DNA of 42,625 nucleotides from an uncultured Clostridia bacterium (lineage in GTDB: Bacteria > Bacillota > Clostridia > Christensenellales > Aristaeellaceae), in the NCBI GenBank assembly GCA_946187775.1, contig CAMHSI010000009.1:1-42625 (forward strand). Reading direction: 5' to 3'. The notes below the pieces were generated by a model. It worked only from the letters and a program-made list of their open reading frames with translations. It searched no databases and had not been told where the DNA came from. Both the position numbers and the translations under genes were made by a program. Shown piece by piece: positions 26,222 to 34,646 of this stretch (positions within the stretch are counted from its first letter, which is position 1; every line of letters starts with the position of its first letter).

Positions 26222-26857
26222 ATGGCTGCAAAGAAAGACCTGAACAGCGCTGCGCCCCTGACGGCGGAGAACGATACCACGCCCTCCGCAAAGATCACTT
26301 ACGCCAACGAAGTGATCGCCATCATCGCGGGGCTCGCGGCCAACGAGGTTGAAGGAATTGCCGGCATGTGCAGCGTGAGCGGGAACATCCTGAGCAAAAA
26401 CAGGAATGTGACCAAGGGCGTGAAGGTTGAAATCGGCACGGAAGAGGCGGCGGTGGACCTGTACGTGATCGTTGAGTACGGGACCCCGATCCAGCGGGCC
26501 GCGATGGACGCGCAGGAGAACGTGCGCAAGGCCATTGAATCCATGACAGGGCTGCATGTTGTGCGGGTGGACGTGCATGTGCAGGGCGTCAGCTTCGAGA
26601 AGGAAAACAACTCCCTGATTTCCGGCGCGCAGAAAGCGGCGCTGGAGGCGGGCGGCACGGAGCCGGAGAAGATTACGGAGCCGGAGAAGCCCGCGCAGGG
26701 GGAAGCAATCCCGGAGAACAAGACGGAGAAATCCGGCACCGGGGAAGCCGAGGAGCGGAACGCCAAACAGGGCCGGAAGGGCAAGGCCAGGAAAGAAAAA
26801 ACCGAAGCAAAGGAAGAGGAAGGGAATCCTTCCTCAGAGACCGGCGAAGAAATCTGA
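26222..26857 (+). CDS. Asp23/Gls24 family envelope stress protein with long charged tail
   Basis: 211 aa. Residues ~24-125 are the Asp23 (alkaline shock) domain: ITYANEVIAIIAGLAANEVEGIAGM... to ...VVRVDVHVQGVSF. The remaining ~85 residues are a low-complexity Glu/Lys/Pro tail with repeated EPEK units, not part of the family domain. Asp23 proteins form filaments tethered to the membrane by AmaP, whose gene follows. AAGGAGGAA precedes ATG 26222. In other Firmicutes a similar gene (yqhY) also sits upstream of nusB. Confidence 0.92.
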   Translation: MAAKKDLNSAAPLTAENDTTPSAKITYANEVIAIIAGLAANEVEGIAGMCSVSGNILSKNRNVTKGVKVEIGTEEAAVDLYVIVEYGTPIQRAAMDAQENVRKAIESMTGLHVVRVDVHVQGVSFEKENNSLISGAQKAALEAGGTEPEKITEPEKPAQGEAIPENKTEKSGTGEAEERNAKQGRKGKARKEKTEAKEEEGNPSSETGEEI

Positions 26858-26870
26858 ATTCTGTTTTTTT

Positions 26871-26894
26871 GACAGAGGAAAAGCGTCCTCTGTC
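26871..26894 (+). terminator. Weak hairpin between asp23 and amaP (possible attenuator)
   Basis: 9-bp perfect stem (26871-26879 with 26886-26894), 6-nt loop; tail TTTCTGACTTTT is T-rich but interrupted, and a run of seven T precedes the stem. It may give partial termination, making asp23 mRNA more abundant than downstream genes. Confidence 0.5.
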
Positions 26895-26937
26895 TTTCTG
26901 ACTTTTCCGGGGAAGTGAAAACAAGGAGGCGGAAAGA

Positions 26938-27885
26938 ATGAGAATCCGGATACTGGACCGTATTCTGGTGGCAATTGCGGGTGCTATTCTTGTGGCATCC
27001 TGCGCGGGTGTTGTGGCACAGGTGTTTTTCGGGGTAGACGTGATCGGGTTTGCAGCCAGGGTGCTGTCTCCAGCGACGACAACCCGGAAGATCATCATCG
27101 CCGCAGGCGCGGCGCTGCTGCTTCTGCTGGGCGTTTACTGCCTGCTGATCCTTTTCCGGCACAGGAAAAGGAAGGACAAGTTCATCCTGCAGAAGATGGA
27201 AACCGGGGAGCTGGCCATTTCCCTGAAAACCCTGGAAACCATGGTGCAGAAGTGCCTGGAGCAGCATGATGAAATCAAGCCCGAGGGCATCCGCCTTGAG
27301 AACCAGCGGGACGGCCTGCTGATCCGGATCCGCGGAACGGTTGCGGGCGGCATCAGCATTCCGCTGACGGCGGACACGCTGCAGAAGCAGATCAAGCAGT
27401 ATGTTACCGCGTGCAGCGGCGTTGAGGTAAAGGGAATCCGGATCCAGATTGAGTCCTCCGGGGCAGAGGCCAAGGACGCTCCTTTCGCCATTGAACCGCC
27501 GGTGAACAACAGGCTGACGCGGGGCACGGAAGAGGAAGCGGAGAAAACCCTGAAGCCGGAGCCCGCCCCGGCGGAGCATGCCGCCGAGCCGGCGGAGCAG
27601 CGCGCGGAAGAAGAAGCGGAAAAACAGGCACAGACCGAGGAAGCGGCGGCCGCGGCGGCTATGGCGGCGGCGGAGGACCGGATGAAGGACCTGGACCTGG
27701 GAGACGACGACCGGCCGATTCACCAGCGGCTCTTCAGCGCCCAGGAAGAACCCTGCATTATGCCCCTTCCGCCGGAAAACGCCGGCGAAACAAACGCGGA
27801 TTCCGCGGAGAAAACAACAGAGGAAGCAACGGAGAACCCCGCCGGGGAAGCTCCGGAAGAGATGAAAGGAGAGAATGAAGAATGA
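26938..27885 (+). CDS. amaP: AmaP-like Asp23 membrane anchor with Ala/Glu-rich tail
   Basis: 315 aa. Two N-terminal membrane helices (about 10-32 and 52-73), a basic RHRKRKDK stop-transfer, then the AmaP/YqhY-like soluble domain (about 85-172) with the EISLKTLE-type start and a RIRGTVAGG strand. Residues 175-315 are an extra acidic tail of A/E/P repeats; typical AmaP proteins end near 180-200 aa. Start at 26938 with AAGGAGG. The stop overlaps the next gene (ATGA). Partner of the Asp23 protein encoded upstream. Confidence 0.85.
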   Translation: MRIRILDRILVAIAGAILVASCAGVVAQVFFGVDVIGFAARVLSPATTTRKIIIAAGAALLLLLGVYCLLILFRHRKRKDKFILQKMETGELAISLKTLETMVQKCLEQHDEIKPEGIRLENQRDGLLIRIRGTVAGGISIPLTADTLQKQIKQYVTACSGVEVKGIRIQIESSGAEAKDAPFAIEPPVNNRLTRGTEEEAEKTLKPEPAPAEHAAEPAEQRAEEEAEKQAQTEEAAAAAAMAAAEDRMKDLDLGDDDRPIHQRLFSAQEEPCIMPLPPENAGETNADSAEKTTEEATENPAGEAPEEMKGENEE

Positions 27886-28217
27886 AAAACCTGAAAATGG
27901 GTACCCCGCTGGCGGGTGTTGTATGCGGCCTTGCGCTGGTTGCCATCGCGGCGCTGGTGATGCTGTTCGGATTCTGGAAGGTGCTGCTGCTGGTTGTTCT
28001 GTTTGCCATCGGGTATTTTGTCGGAACGGTGGAAAACAAGCAGGAGTTCATTAAGGACGCGGCCAACAGGATCATTCCGGCGAAGGAAGCCCATATGATT
28101 GACATCAAGAGCGAAATCGCCCGGGATCCCGAAGCCAGGAACGCCGCCGAGCAGGCCGCGGAAGAACACGCTGAGGAAGAGACCGCGGAAGAAGCGGAAA
28201 ACGAAGACGGAGAATAA
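27882..28217 (+). CDS. DUF2273-like small membrane protein
   Basis: 111 aa. Two adjacent hydrophobic helices (about 8-29 and 31-50) linked by a short GFWK turn, then a basic/amphipathic segment, then a tail (80-111) made almost only of Glu/Ala/Asp. The two-helix part matches the DUF2273 (GlsB-like) proteins that accompany Asp23 and AmaP. ATG overlaps the amaP stop by 4 bp, with AAAGGAG upstream; nusB starts 5 bp after its end. Confidence 0.8.
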   Translation: MKNLKMGTPLAGVVCGLALVAIAALVMLFGFWKVLLLVVLFAIGYFVGTVENKQEFIKDAANRIIPAKEAHMIDIKSEIARDPEARNAAEQAAEEHAEEETAEEAENEDGE

Positions 28218-28222
28218 GACGC

Positions 28223-28669
28223 ATGTCCAGAAAAACTGCGCGGTCTGCCGCCATGCAGATGATCTTTGAAAAAGTATCAGGCGGCCAGGGCGGAGAAGAT
28301 ACGCTGAAACTGGTTTATGACGAACTCAGGGAGTACGGGGCGGCCGGGGGAAGAGCCGTGGAAGACGGGGAACCGGACGCAGAGGACCGGGAATACATTT
28401 CCCAGGCCTTCAACGGAGTGCTCAGCCACCTGGAGGAGCTGGACGACCTGATCGGAAAAACTGCAAAGGGATGGAGCACGGACAGGATGTCCCTGGTGGA
28501 CCTGACGGTGCTGCGGCTTGCAGTGTGGGAGATCCTATACAATCCGGAGATTCCGGACAGCGTTTCCGTTGCGGAGGCGCTGGAGCTGACGGAGCTGTAT
28601 TCAGACCCGGAGGATAAGCCCTTTGTGAACGGAATCCTCGGAACGATTGTCCGGGGAAAAACCGTATGA
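28223..28669 (+). CDS. nusB: Transcription antitermination factor NusB
   Basis: 148 aa, all-helical NusB fold. N-terminal SRKTARSAAMQMIFE (arginine-rich RNA-binding start) and the C-terminal RMSLVDLTVLRLAVWEIL plus PVNGILG-like (PFVNGILGTIVR) motifs. Binds boxA with S10 in rRNA antitermination. It has a somewhat longer, acidic central loop (EDGEPDAEDRE). The stop overlaps the next start by 4 bp. Confidence 0.95.
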   Translation: MSRKTARSAAMQMIFEKVSGGQGGEDTLKLVYDELREYGAAGGRAVEDGEPDAEDREYISQAFNGVLSHLEELDDLIGKTAKGWSTDRMSLVDLTVLRLAVWEILYNPEIPDSVSVAEALELTELYSDPEDKPFVNGILGTIVRGKTV

Positions 28670-29616
28670 AGGCTTTCCTGGGACTGGATACCAGCAACTA
28701 CAGAACGAGCGCAGCCCTGATCGACGGGAACGGGGAGATCCTGCTGAACTACCGGGAGCTTCTCCCGGTTCCGGCCGGGGAAAGGGGACTGCGGCAGAAC
28801 GAGGCGGTTTTTGGCCATCTCCGGCAGCTGGACGCTGCGGCAGAGCAGGTGCGGCAGGCTGCCCGCGGATACACCATATCCGCGGTGGGGGCAAGCACAG
28901 CTCCGCGGGACGGAGCAGAATCCTATATGCCCGTATTCATGGCAGGCGCTTCCTTCGGGCGGCTGGCAGCCGCCGCGCTGGGAGTGCCTTTTATCGGCAC
29001 CACCCACCAGCGGGGCCATCTTGCCGCGGCAAAAGCCGGCACAGCCCTGGAGGACGCGGAAACCTACCTGGCCCTGCACCTTTCCGGAGGGACCACAGAC
29101 CTGCTGGATGTGAGGGAAAACGAAGTGCGCCAGATCGGCGGAAGCCTGGACCTTCACGCGGGGCAGCTGGTGGACCGGGCGGGGGTGGCGATGGGACTTC
29201 CTTTTCCGGCGGGACCGGAACTGGAAAAGCTGGCGCTGCAGGGAGCAAGCCGGGGACGGCTTGGATGCAGCATGGAAAGAGGAGACCTGTACTGCCACCT
29301 GAGCGGCGCCGAAAGCCAGGCGCAGCGGTGGATCCGGGAAGGAAGCGTTTCCCGGGAAGACATTGCCCTGGAGATTTATGACCTGCTGGCGAGGACCGTG
29401 CTTCGCATGGTGACGGCCGGCGCGGGAGAAACCGGCTGCCGGAAGGCGCTGGTGACCGGGGGAGTGGCATCCTCGGAGCTCTTCAGGAGAATGCTTGTGG
29501 AACGCGCGAAGGGCAACAGGCGCTCCCCGGAGATCCTGTTCGGCCGGCCGGAAATGAGCGGGGACAACGCTGTGGGCGTTGCGAGAATTGCCCGGCGGGC
29601 TGCCGGAGGATCCTAA
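28666..29616 (+). CDS. TsaD/Kae1 paralog (Gcp-like ATPase family)
   Basis: 316 aa. ASKHA-fold protein related to TsaD (t6A synthesis) but clearly divergent. The metal-binding HxxxH is kept (H114, H118 in THQRGH), and the late GGVASSELFRR and SGDNAVGVA (compare DNAAMIA) motifs are present. The N-terminal phosphate loop reads LDTSNYRTS instead of IETSCDET, and SGGHTEL is SGGTTDL, losing the His. It sits between nusB and folD with 4-bp overlap to nusB. True TsaD should be encoded elsewhere with TsaB/TsaE; role of this paralog is unknown. Confidence 0.8.
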   Translation: MKAFLGLDTSNYRTSAALIDGNGEILLNYRELLPVPAGERGLRQNEAVFGHLRQLDAAAEQVRQAARGYTISAVGASTAPRDGAESYMPVFMAGASFGRLAAAALGVPFIGTTHQRGHLAAAKAGTALEDAETYLALHLSGGTTDLLDVRENEVRQIGGSLDLHAGQLVDRAGVAMGLPFPAGPELEKLALQGASRGRLGCSMERGDLYCHLSGAESQAQRWIREGSVSREDIALEIYDLLARTVLRMVTAGAGETGCRKALVTGGVASSELFRRMLVERAKGNRRSPEILFGRPEMSGDNAVGVARIARRAAGGS

Positions 29617-29664
29617 AACCCCGGATGGGCAGAAACAATATCAGGAACAGGACCGGAGGAGAAT

Positions 29665-30519
29665 ATGGCAGCGCAGATTCTGGACGGAAAAGTATTGTCG
29701 GCGCAGATCAGGGATAAGGTTGCGGAACGGGTATGCGCCCTGAAGGAACAGGGAGTGAACCCGGGGCTGGCGGTGATCCTTGTGGGGAACGATCCAGCCA
29801 GTGAAATCTACGTCAGGAACAAGGAAAAGGGCTGCGCGGAAACCGGGATCCTTTCCAGGACCATCCGGATGGACGCGGAGACCTCCCAGGAAGACCTGGA
29901 AGCGGAGATCGGGAAGCTGAACGCGGACCCCGCCATTCACGGGATCCTGGTGCAGCTGCCGCTGCCGGCGCACCTGGATGAGCAGGCCGCCCTGGCGAAG
30001 ATCCTTCCGGAAAAGGATGTGGACGGATTCCACCTGGTGAACGCCGGCCACCTGATGACCGGAACGGAGGGCGTTGTTGCCTGCACGCCGAAGGGCGCGC
30101 TGTACATGATCCGGTCCACGGGAACGGAGCTGAGCGGCAAGGAAGCCGTTGTGATCGGGCGGAGCAACATCGTTGGGAAACCCATGGCGATGCTGCTGCT
30201 GCAGCAGAACTGCACGGTGACGGTGTGCCACAGCAGGACAAGGAACCTGGCGGAGCACACCCGCAGGGCGGATATCCTGGTGGCTGCCGTTGGAAAGCCC
30301 GGATTTGTGACAGCGGACATGGTGAAGCCCGGGGCCATCGTGATCGATGTGGGAATTAACCGGGTGGACGGAAAGGTCTGCGGAGATGTGGATTTTGAGT
30401 CCGTGAAGGAAAAGGCGGGATGGATTACGCCGGTTCCGGGGGGCGTCGGAAAGATGACGATTGCCATGCTGCTGTCCAACACCGCGGAGGCAGCGGAAAG
30501 GACGCTTAGCCGTGAATGA
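29665..30519 (+). CDS. folD: Methylenetetrahydrofolate dehydrogenase / cyclohydrolase
   Basis: 284 aa, interconverts 5,10-methylene-THF and 10-formyl-THF. Substrate-site YVRNKEKGC (Tyr and catalytic Lys), VQLPLP, DVDGFH, the NADP-binding GRSNIVGKP, and the C-terminal PVPGGVG motif. In that last motif the residue usually Pro is Lys (GGVGKMT instead of GGVGPMT; codon aag near 30451). GGAGG precedes ATG 29665. Classical nusB-folD-xseA-xseB-ispA order continues here. Confidence 0.96.
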   Translation: MAAQILDGKVLSAQIRDKVAERVCALKEQGVNPGLAVILVGNDPASEIYVRNKEKGCAETGILSRTIRMDAETSQEDLEAEIGKLNADPAIHGILVQLPLPAHLDEQAALAKILPEKDVDGFHLVNAGHLMTGTEGVVACTPKGALYMIRSTGTELSGKEAVVIGRSNIVGKPMAMLLLQQNCTVTVCHSRTRNLAEHTRRADILVAAVGKPGFVTADMVKPGAIVIDVGINRVDGKVCGDVDFESVKEKAGWITPVPGGVGKMTIAMLLSNTAEAAERTLSRE

Positions 30520-31798
30520 GGGCGGCGGAATCACCGTAACCAGGCTGAACATGATGATTGCGGAGGCCATCCGCAGGGAGCCGAGGATCCACAGCCTTTC
30601 CGTGAAGGGAGAGATCAGCGGGTTCAGGCACCATGTTGCGTCCGGCCACTGGTATTTTTCCCTGAAGGACGCCGAATCCTCGGTGAGCTGCGTCATGTTC
30701 CGGCAGAACACGTTTCACGCCAGGATCCGGCCGAAGGACGGGGATTCCGTTATCGTTCAGGGATACGTGGATGTTTATCCGAAAAACGGAACCTACCAGC
30801 TTTACGCCACGGGAATGAGCCCCGACGGGACCGGGGATCTTTACGCGAGGCTGGAGGAGCTGAAGCGGAGACTGAGCGCGGAGGGCCTGTTTGACCCCGC
30901 CCGGAAAAGGGTGCTGCCGCTGGTGCCCCGGAAGGTGGCGGTAGTTACCTCCGGAAGCGGCGCCGCCTGGCATGATATCCTGAATGTGTCCGGCATGCGG
31001 GCGCCTTCGGTTCCCATTGTGCTGATTCCCGTTACGGTTCAGGGAGAAAAAGCAGCCGCGGAAATCGCGGCGGGAATCCGGACCGCGGCGGAGAAGACGG
31101 ACGCGGATGTGATGATTGTCGCCCGGGGCGGCGGATCCACAGAGGATCTCTGGTGCTTCAACGAAGAGGCGGTTGCCAGGGCGGTTGCGGAAAGCCGCAT
31201 TCCGGTGGTATCCGGCGTGGGGCACGAGATTGACACGACGATCTGCGACCTGGCAGCGGATGTGCGGGCGTCCACGCCCAGCAACGCGGCCGAGATCGTT
31301 TTTCCGGACAGGAAGGAGCTTCGCGGCCGGGTTGAAAAGATCCGGCTGGAGCTGAAGCGGAGGACGGAGGGAAGACTGGCGGAAATCCGCGCCCAGGTGC
31401 GGCAGGCCGCCCTGGGACTTGCCGCCGCCAGCCCGGAGAGACGCCTGGCCCGGCTGACTTCGGAAAGCCGGCTGAACCGGGAAAGACTGAACAACGCGGT
31501 GCGGCTCCGGCTGAACGGCGCGGAGTCGCGGAACGCGGAAGCGGGAAGGGCGCTGACGGACGCCGTGAACCGGCGGCGGGAGAAGGCGGAGACCACTCTG
31601 ATCCGGATCCGGGAAAGGCTGGAAGCGATCAGCCCGCTGGGAGTGCTGCAGCGGGGATACGCCATGGTTACGGATTTGGAGGACCGGGTGCTGACAGGAG
31701 CGCAGCAGGCGAGAGACGCCGCGGAAATCAGGATCCGCTTTGCCAACGGAAGCGTGGAGGCGTCTGTGAGGAAGGAAGAGGTGCCGGAGCATGAGTGA
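30512..31798 (+). CDS. xseA: Exodeoxyribonuclease VII large subunit
   Basis: 428 aa. N-terminal OB fold (about 1-100), catalytic domain with [25 protein letters not shown] and [14 protein letters not shown], then a long coiled-coil arm to the C-terminus. Start GTG 30512 has AAAGGA 9 nt upstream and overlaps folD by 8 bp; family similarity begins right after it ([10 protein letters not shown]). Forms ExoVII with XseB, whose gene overlaps by 8 bp. Confidence 0.96.
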   Translation: MNEGGGITVTRLNMMIAEAIRREPRIHSLSVKGEISGFRHHVASGHWYFSLKDAESSVSCVMFRQNTFHARIRPKDGDSVIVQGYVDVYPKNGTYQLYATGMSPDGTGDLYARLEELKRRLSAEGLFDPARKRVLPLVPRKVAVVTSGSGAAWHDILNVSGMRAPSVPIVLIPVTVQGEKAAAEIAAGIRTAAEKTDADVMIVARGGGSTEDLWCFNEEAVARAVAESRIPVVSGVGHEIDTTICDLAADVRASTPSNAAEIVFPDRKELRGRVEKIRLELKRRTEGRLAEIRAQVRQAALGLAAASPERRLARLTSESRLNRERLNNAVRLRLNGAESRNAEAGRALTDAVNRRREKAETTLIRIRERLEAISPLGVLQRGYAMVTDLEDRVLTGAQQARDAAEIRIRFANGSVEASVRKEEVPEHE

Positions 31799-32024
31799 AA
31801 CGGGAGAGAAAAAGGTTCCCAGCTTTGAGGAAAGGCTGCAGCAGGTGCAGGAGATTACCGGCAGGATCGAAGGCGGCTCCCTGCCGCTGGAAGACGCGGT
31901 GAAGGAATACGAACGCGGGATCCGGATGCTGGGGGAGCTGGACCGGGAACTGAACGACTTGAACAGGCGGATTACCGTTTTGCAGGGGGACGGAAAAACG
32001 GAGGAGCTCCATGAGGACATTTGA
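31791..32024 (+). CDS. xseB: Exodeoxyribonuclease VII small subunit
   Basis: 77 aa. Typical FEERLQQVQEITGRIEGGSLPLEDAVKEYERG segment forming the helical hairpin that coats the XseA arms. ATG 31791 overlaps xseA by 8 bp, and its end overlaps ispA by 14 bp. Confidence 0.95.
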   Translation: MSETGEKKVPSFEERLQQVQEITGRIEGGSLPLEDAVKEYERGIRMLGELDRELNDLNRRITVLQGDGKTEELHEDI

Positions 32025-32886
32025 GGAATACAGGCAGATGACAGAGGAAGCGCTGCTTCCCGCGCTGTCCTCCCTGGGGGATATTCCTCCGCTGCTGCTG
32101 GAAGCGATGGAATACAGCCTGAAGGCCGGAGGAAAGCGCATCCGTCCCGTGCTGCTGACGGCAGCCTGCGAGATGGCCGGGGGAAGCGCCGGGGACGCCA
32201 GGGAATTTGCCTGCGCGCTGGAGATGATCCATACCTACAGCCTGATCCACGATGATCTTCCCGCCATGGACAACGACGATCTCCGCCGGGGACGTCCCAC
32301 CAACCACAAGGTGTACGGAGAGGACATGGCAATCCTCGCGGGGGACGGACTGCTGAACGCGGCAGCGGAGCTGATGCTGCGTTCCGCCGCGGAGACGGGA
32401 GACCTGCGCCGGGTGAAGGCGGCTGAAATCATCCTGCGGCACGCGGGGGTTACGGGAATGATCGCGGGGCAGACGGAGGACATTACCTCAGAAGGGAAAA
32501 CGCCCCGGGAGGAAACGGTGCGCCGGATCCACGAGCACAAGACCTCTGAGCTGCTGGAAGCCGCTGTGGAGGCCGGACTGGCCCTGGGGGGCGCCGGGGA
32601 GAAGGAGATTTCAGCGGGGCACGAATACGCCCTGCACCTGGGGCTCGCCTTCCAGATGACAGACGACCTGCTGGATGTGACGGGAGATACAAGCCAGCTG
32701 GGAAAGCATCCGGGGAAGGACCAGGAACAGCATAAAATGACATGGATCGCGCTGCGGGGCGTGGAAGGAACGGCGGAGGACGCCCGGAAGGAAGTAAGGG
32801 CAGCCTGCGAAGCCCTGGAACAGCTGCCGTGGGACACCGCGTTTTTCTCGGATTTTGCGGAAAGCCTGCTGGGAAGGAACATGTAG
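32011..32886 (+). CDS. ispA: Polyprenyl (farnesyl/geranylgeranyl) diphosphate synthase
   Basis: 291 aa. Condenses isopentenyl diphosphate with allylic diphosphates. GGKRIRP start, first aspartate-rich motif DDLPAMDNDD (81-90, with the two-residue bacterial insertion), second motif DDLLD near 217, and the C-terminal KMTW lysine. Chain length (C15 or C20) is not certain; residues before the first motif (MIHTYSLIH) fit the IspA group. dxs, a frequent next gene in Firmicutes, is absent. Confidence 0.94.
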   Translation: MRTFEEYRQMTEEALLPALSSLGDIPPLLLEAMEYSLKAGGKRIRPVLLTAACEMAGGSAGDAREFACALEMIHTYSLIHDDLPAMDNDDLRRGRPTNHKVYGEDMAILAGDGLLNAAAELMLRSAAETGDLRRVKAAEIILRHAGVTGMIAGQTEDITSEGKTPREETVRRIHEHKTSELLEAAVEAGLALGGAGEKEISAGHEYALHLGLAFQMTDDLLDVTGDTSQLGKHPGKDQEQHKMTWIALRGVEGTAEDARKEVRAACEALEQLPWDTAFFSDFAESLLGRNM

Positions 32887-32927
32887 GCTTCCGTCAGACA
32901 CAGAAATAATCAATCGGAGGGATAACC

Positions 32928-33476
32928 ATGCAGGATCATTTCATGGAAGAGGTTGCCACAAAACAGAAGAACGGCCTGAACCGGGCCATTTACATGCTCA
33001 GCTGGGTAGTGATCGTGCTGTCCGGATTTGTTGCCATGATGATGTTCTCCTTTGTTTCCAGGAGCCTGACAGCGGGAAACTTTGACTGGATGAGCCTGAT
33101 CCTGCTGTTAGTGAGCGCAGGCATCTGCGCCTATACTTACTTCTTTCACGACCGTATCCTGACAGAATATGAGTATACCTTCACCAACGGAGCGCTGGAC
33201 TTCGCCGAGGTATACAACAACAAGAAGCGGAAAAGCCTGGGAAGCCTGAACGTTAAAAACATCGAACGCTTCGGGAAGGTTGATTCCGACGCCTTCAGGC
33301 GGTATGTGAACATGCCGGGAATCAAGCGGATGAACTGGTTCCTGAACCGGGAGGCAGAGCTGTATTTCTTCTACTTTACCAAGGAACAGGACAAGCGGAT
33401 GATCATTTTCGAGCCCAGCGAACAGCTGGTGGATTACATTTCGAAGTATGTTCCGAGAGAAGCCTTGCGGGGGTAA
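32928..33476 (+). CDS. Membrane protein, DUF6106-like
   Basis: 182 aa, function unknown. A short amphipathic N-terminus, two membrane helices (about 22-45 and 52-75), then a cytosolic beta-rich domain (about 80-182) with an aromatic ELYFFYFTKEQD strand. Resembles clostridial proteins filed as DUF6106. GGAGGG lies before ATG 32928. It sits between ispA and the cysteine desulfurase gene with 41- and 9-bp gaps, within the same transcription unit. Confidence 0.75.
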   Translation: MQDHFMEEVATKQKNGLNRAIYMLSWVVIVLSGFVAMMMFSFVSRSLTAGNFDWMSLILLLVSAGICAYTYFFHDRILTEYEYTFTNGALDFAEVYNNKKRKSLGSLNVKNIERFGKVDSDAFRRYVNMPGIKRMNWFLNREAELYFFYFTKEQDKRMIIFEPSEQLVDYISKYVPREALRG

Positions 33477-33485
33477 TAAGATAAC

Positions 33486-34631
33486 ATGAAGGCATATCTG
33501 GACAACAGCGCCACAACACGGCCGGGAGATTCCGTTGCCGCGCTGGCCGGGGAACTGCTGGAAAGCGGATGGTATAATCCATCCGCTTTATACAAGCCTG
33601 CGCTGGAGATACAGAAGCGGATCGACGAAACGCGGGAGATCTGCCTGAAGGCGGCAGGGGCGGAAAAATGCCGGATCGTGTTCACCTCCGGCGGGACGGA
33701 AAGCGACAACCTGGCGCTGCTGGGGCATATGCGCACCCGCCGGGGCAAGGGGGATGTGCTGATTTCCTCCGTGGAGCATCCGGCGGTGTCCGCCTGCGCG
33801 GAGGAGCTCCGGCGGATGGGACACCGGGTGCTGGAGATTCCGGCGCTGCAGGACGGCACGGTGGACCTCGGCCGGCTGGAAGCGATGATGGGCGCGGATA
33901 CGGCGATGATTTCCCTGATGCAGGTGAATAACGAGACGGGGGCGGAGGAGCGGCTGGAGAAGGTTGCGGAGATGCGGAACAGGATCTGTCCCGGGGCGGC
34001 GATCCATGTGGACGGCGTGCAGGGGTTCCTGCGGGTTCCGCTCCGGTTTCGCAGCCTGGGAATCCAGTCCTACGCGTTTTCCGCCCACAAGATTCACGGA
34101 CTGAAGGGGACAGGAGCCCTGATCCTGGCAGAGGGCCATCCGGTGAAGCCGCTGCTTTACGGCGGCGGCCAGGAAGGCAACCTCCGGTCCGGGACGGAGA
34201 ATACCCTGGGGATCCTGGCGCTGGGCGAGGCGGTGAGAAGCTGGAAAGAGGAGGACGCGGAGCGGATCCGCGGGATCAAGCTCCGGCTGTGGAGAAACCT
34301 CCAGGAGCTGATTCCCGAAGCCGCGGTGAACGGGCCGAATCCGGAGAAGGGCGCACCGCATATCCTGAACGTGGCGCTGGAACCGGTGCGGAGCCAGACC
34401 ATGCTCTTCGCCCTGGAGGGAGACGGGGTTTACGTTTCAGCGGGGAGCGCCTGCGCCAGCCGGAAACAGAAGATTTCCCCGGTCCTCAAAGCCATGGGGG
34501 TTGCGACCTCCCGGGCGGACTGCTCCCTGCGGTTCAGCCTCAGCCGGGAAACCACCGAGGCGGAAGCGGACTACGCGGCGGAACGGACGGCTTTTCACTA
34601 CAACGCGCTGAAAAAATACACGCGCAGATAA
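33486..34631 (+). CDS. Cysteine desulfurase (NifS/IscS family)
   Basis: 381 aa, PLP-dependent class V aminotransferase fold that removes sulfur from cysteine as a persulfide. YLDNSATT start, SGGTESDN, VEHPAV, Schiff-base Lys K202 in SAHKIHG, GGGQEGNLRSGTEN, and catalytic Cys C323 in SAGSACAS (short loop, group I type). Directly followed by thiI (15-bp gap), so its likely job is to feed sulfur to ThiI for 4-thiouridine in tRNA, like B. subtilis NifZ; no iscU or nifU nearby. Start has only a weak ribosome binding site. Confidence 0.95.
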   Translation: MKAYLDNSATTRPGDSVAALAGELLESGWYNPSALYKPALEIQKRIDETREICLKAAGAEKCRIVFTSGGTESDNLALLGHMRTRRGKGDVLISSVEHPAVSACAEELRRMGHRVLEIPALQDGTVDLGRLEAMMGADTAMISLMQVNNETGAEERLEKVAEMRNRICPGAAIHVDGVQGFLRVPLRFRSLGIQSYAFSAHKIHGLKGTGALILAEGHPVKPLLYGGGQEGNLRSGTENTLGILALGEAVRSWKEEDAERIRGIKLRLWRNLQELIPEAAVNGPNPEKGAPHILNVALEPVRSQTMLFALEGDGVYVSAGSACASRKQKISPVLKAMGVATSRADCSLRFSLSRETTEAEADYAAERTAFHYNALKKYTRR

Positions 34632-34646
34632 ACGGAGGAAACAAAA

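Noticed and set aside
24109-26298. 729-codon open frame on the minus strand opposite hisS/aspS
   Set aside because: Spans the end of hisS, all of aspS and the asp23 promoter; no family features.
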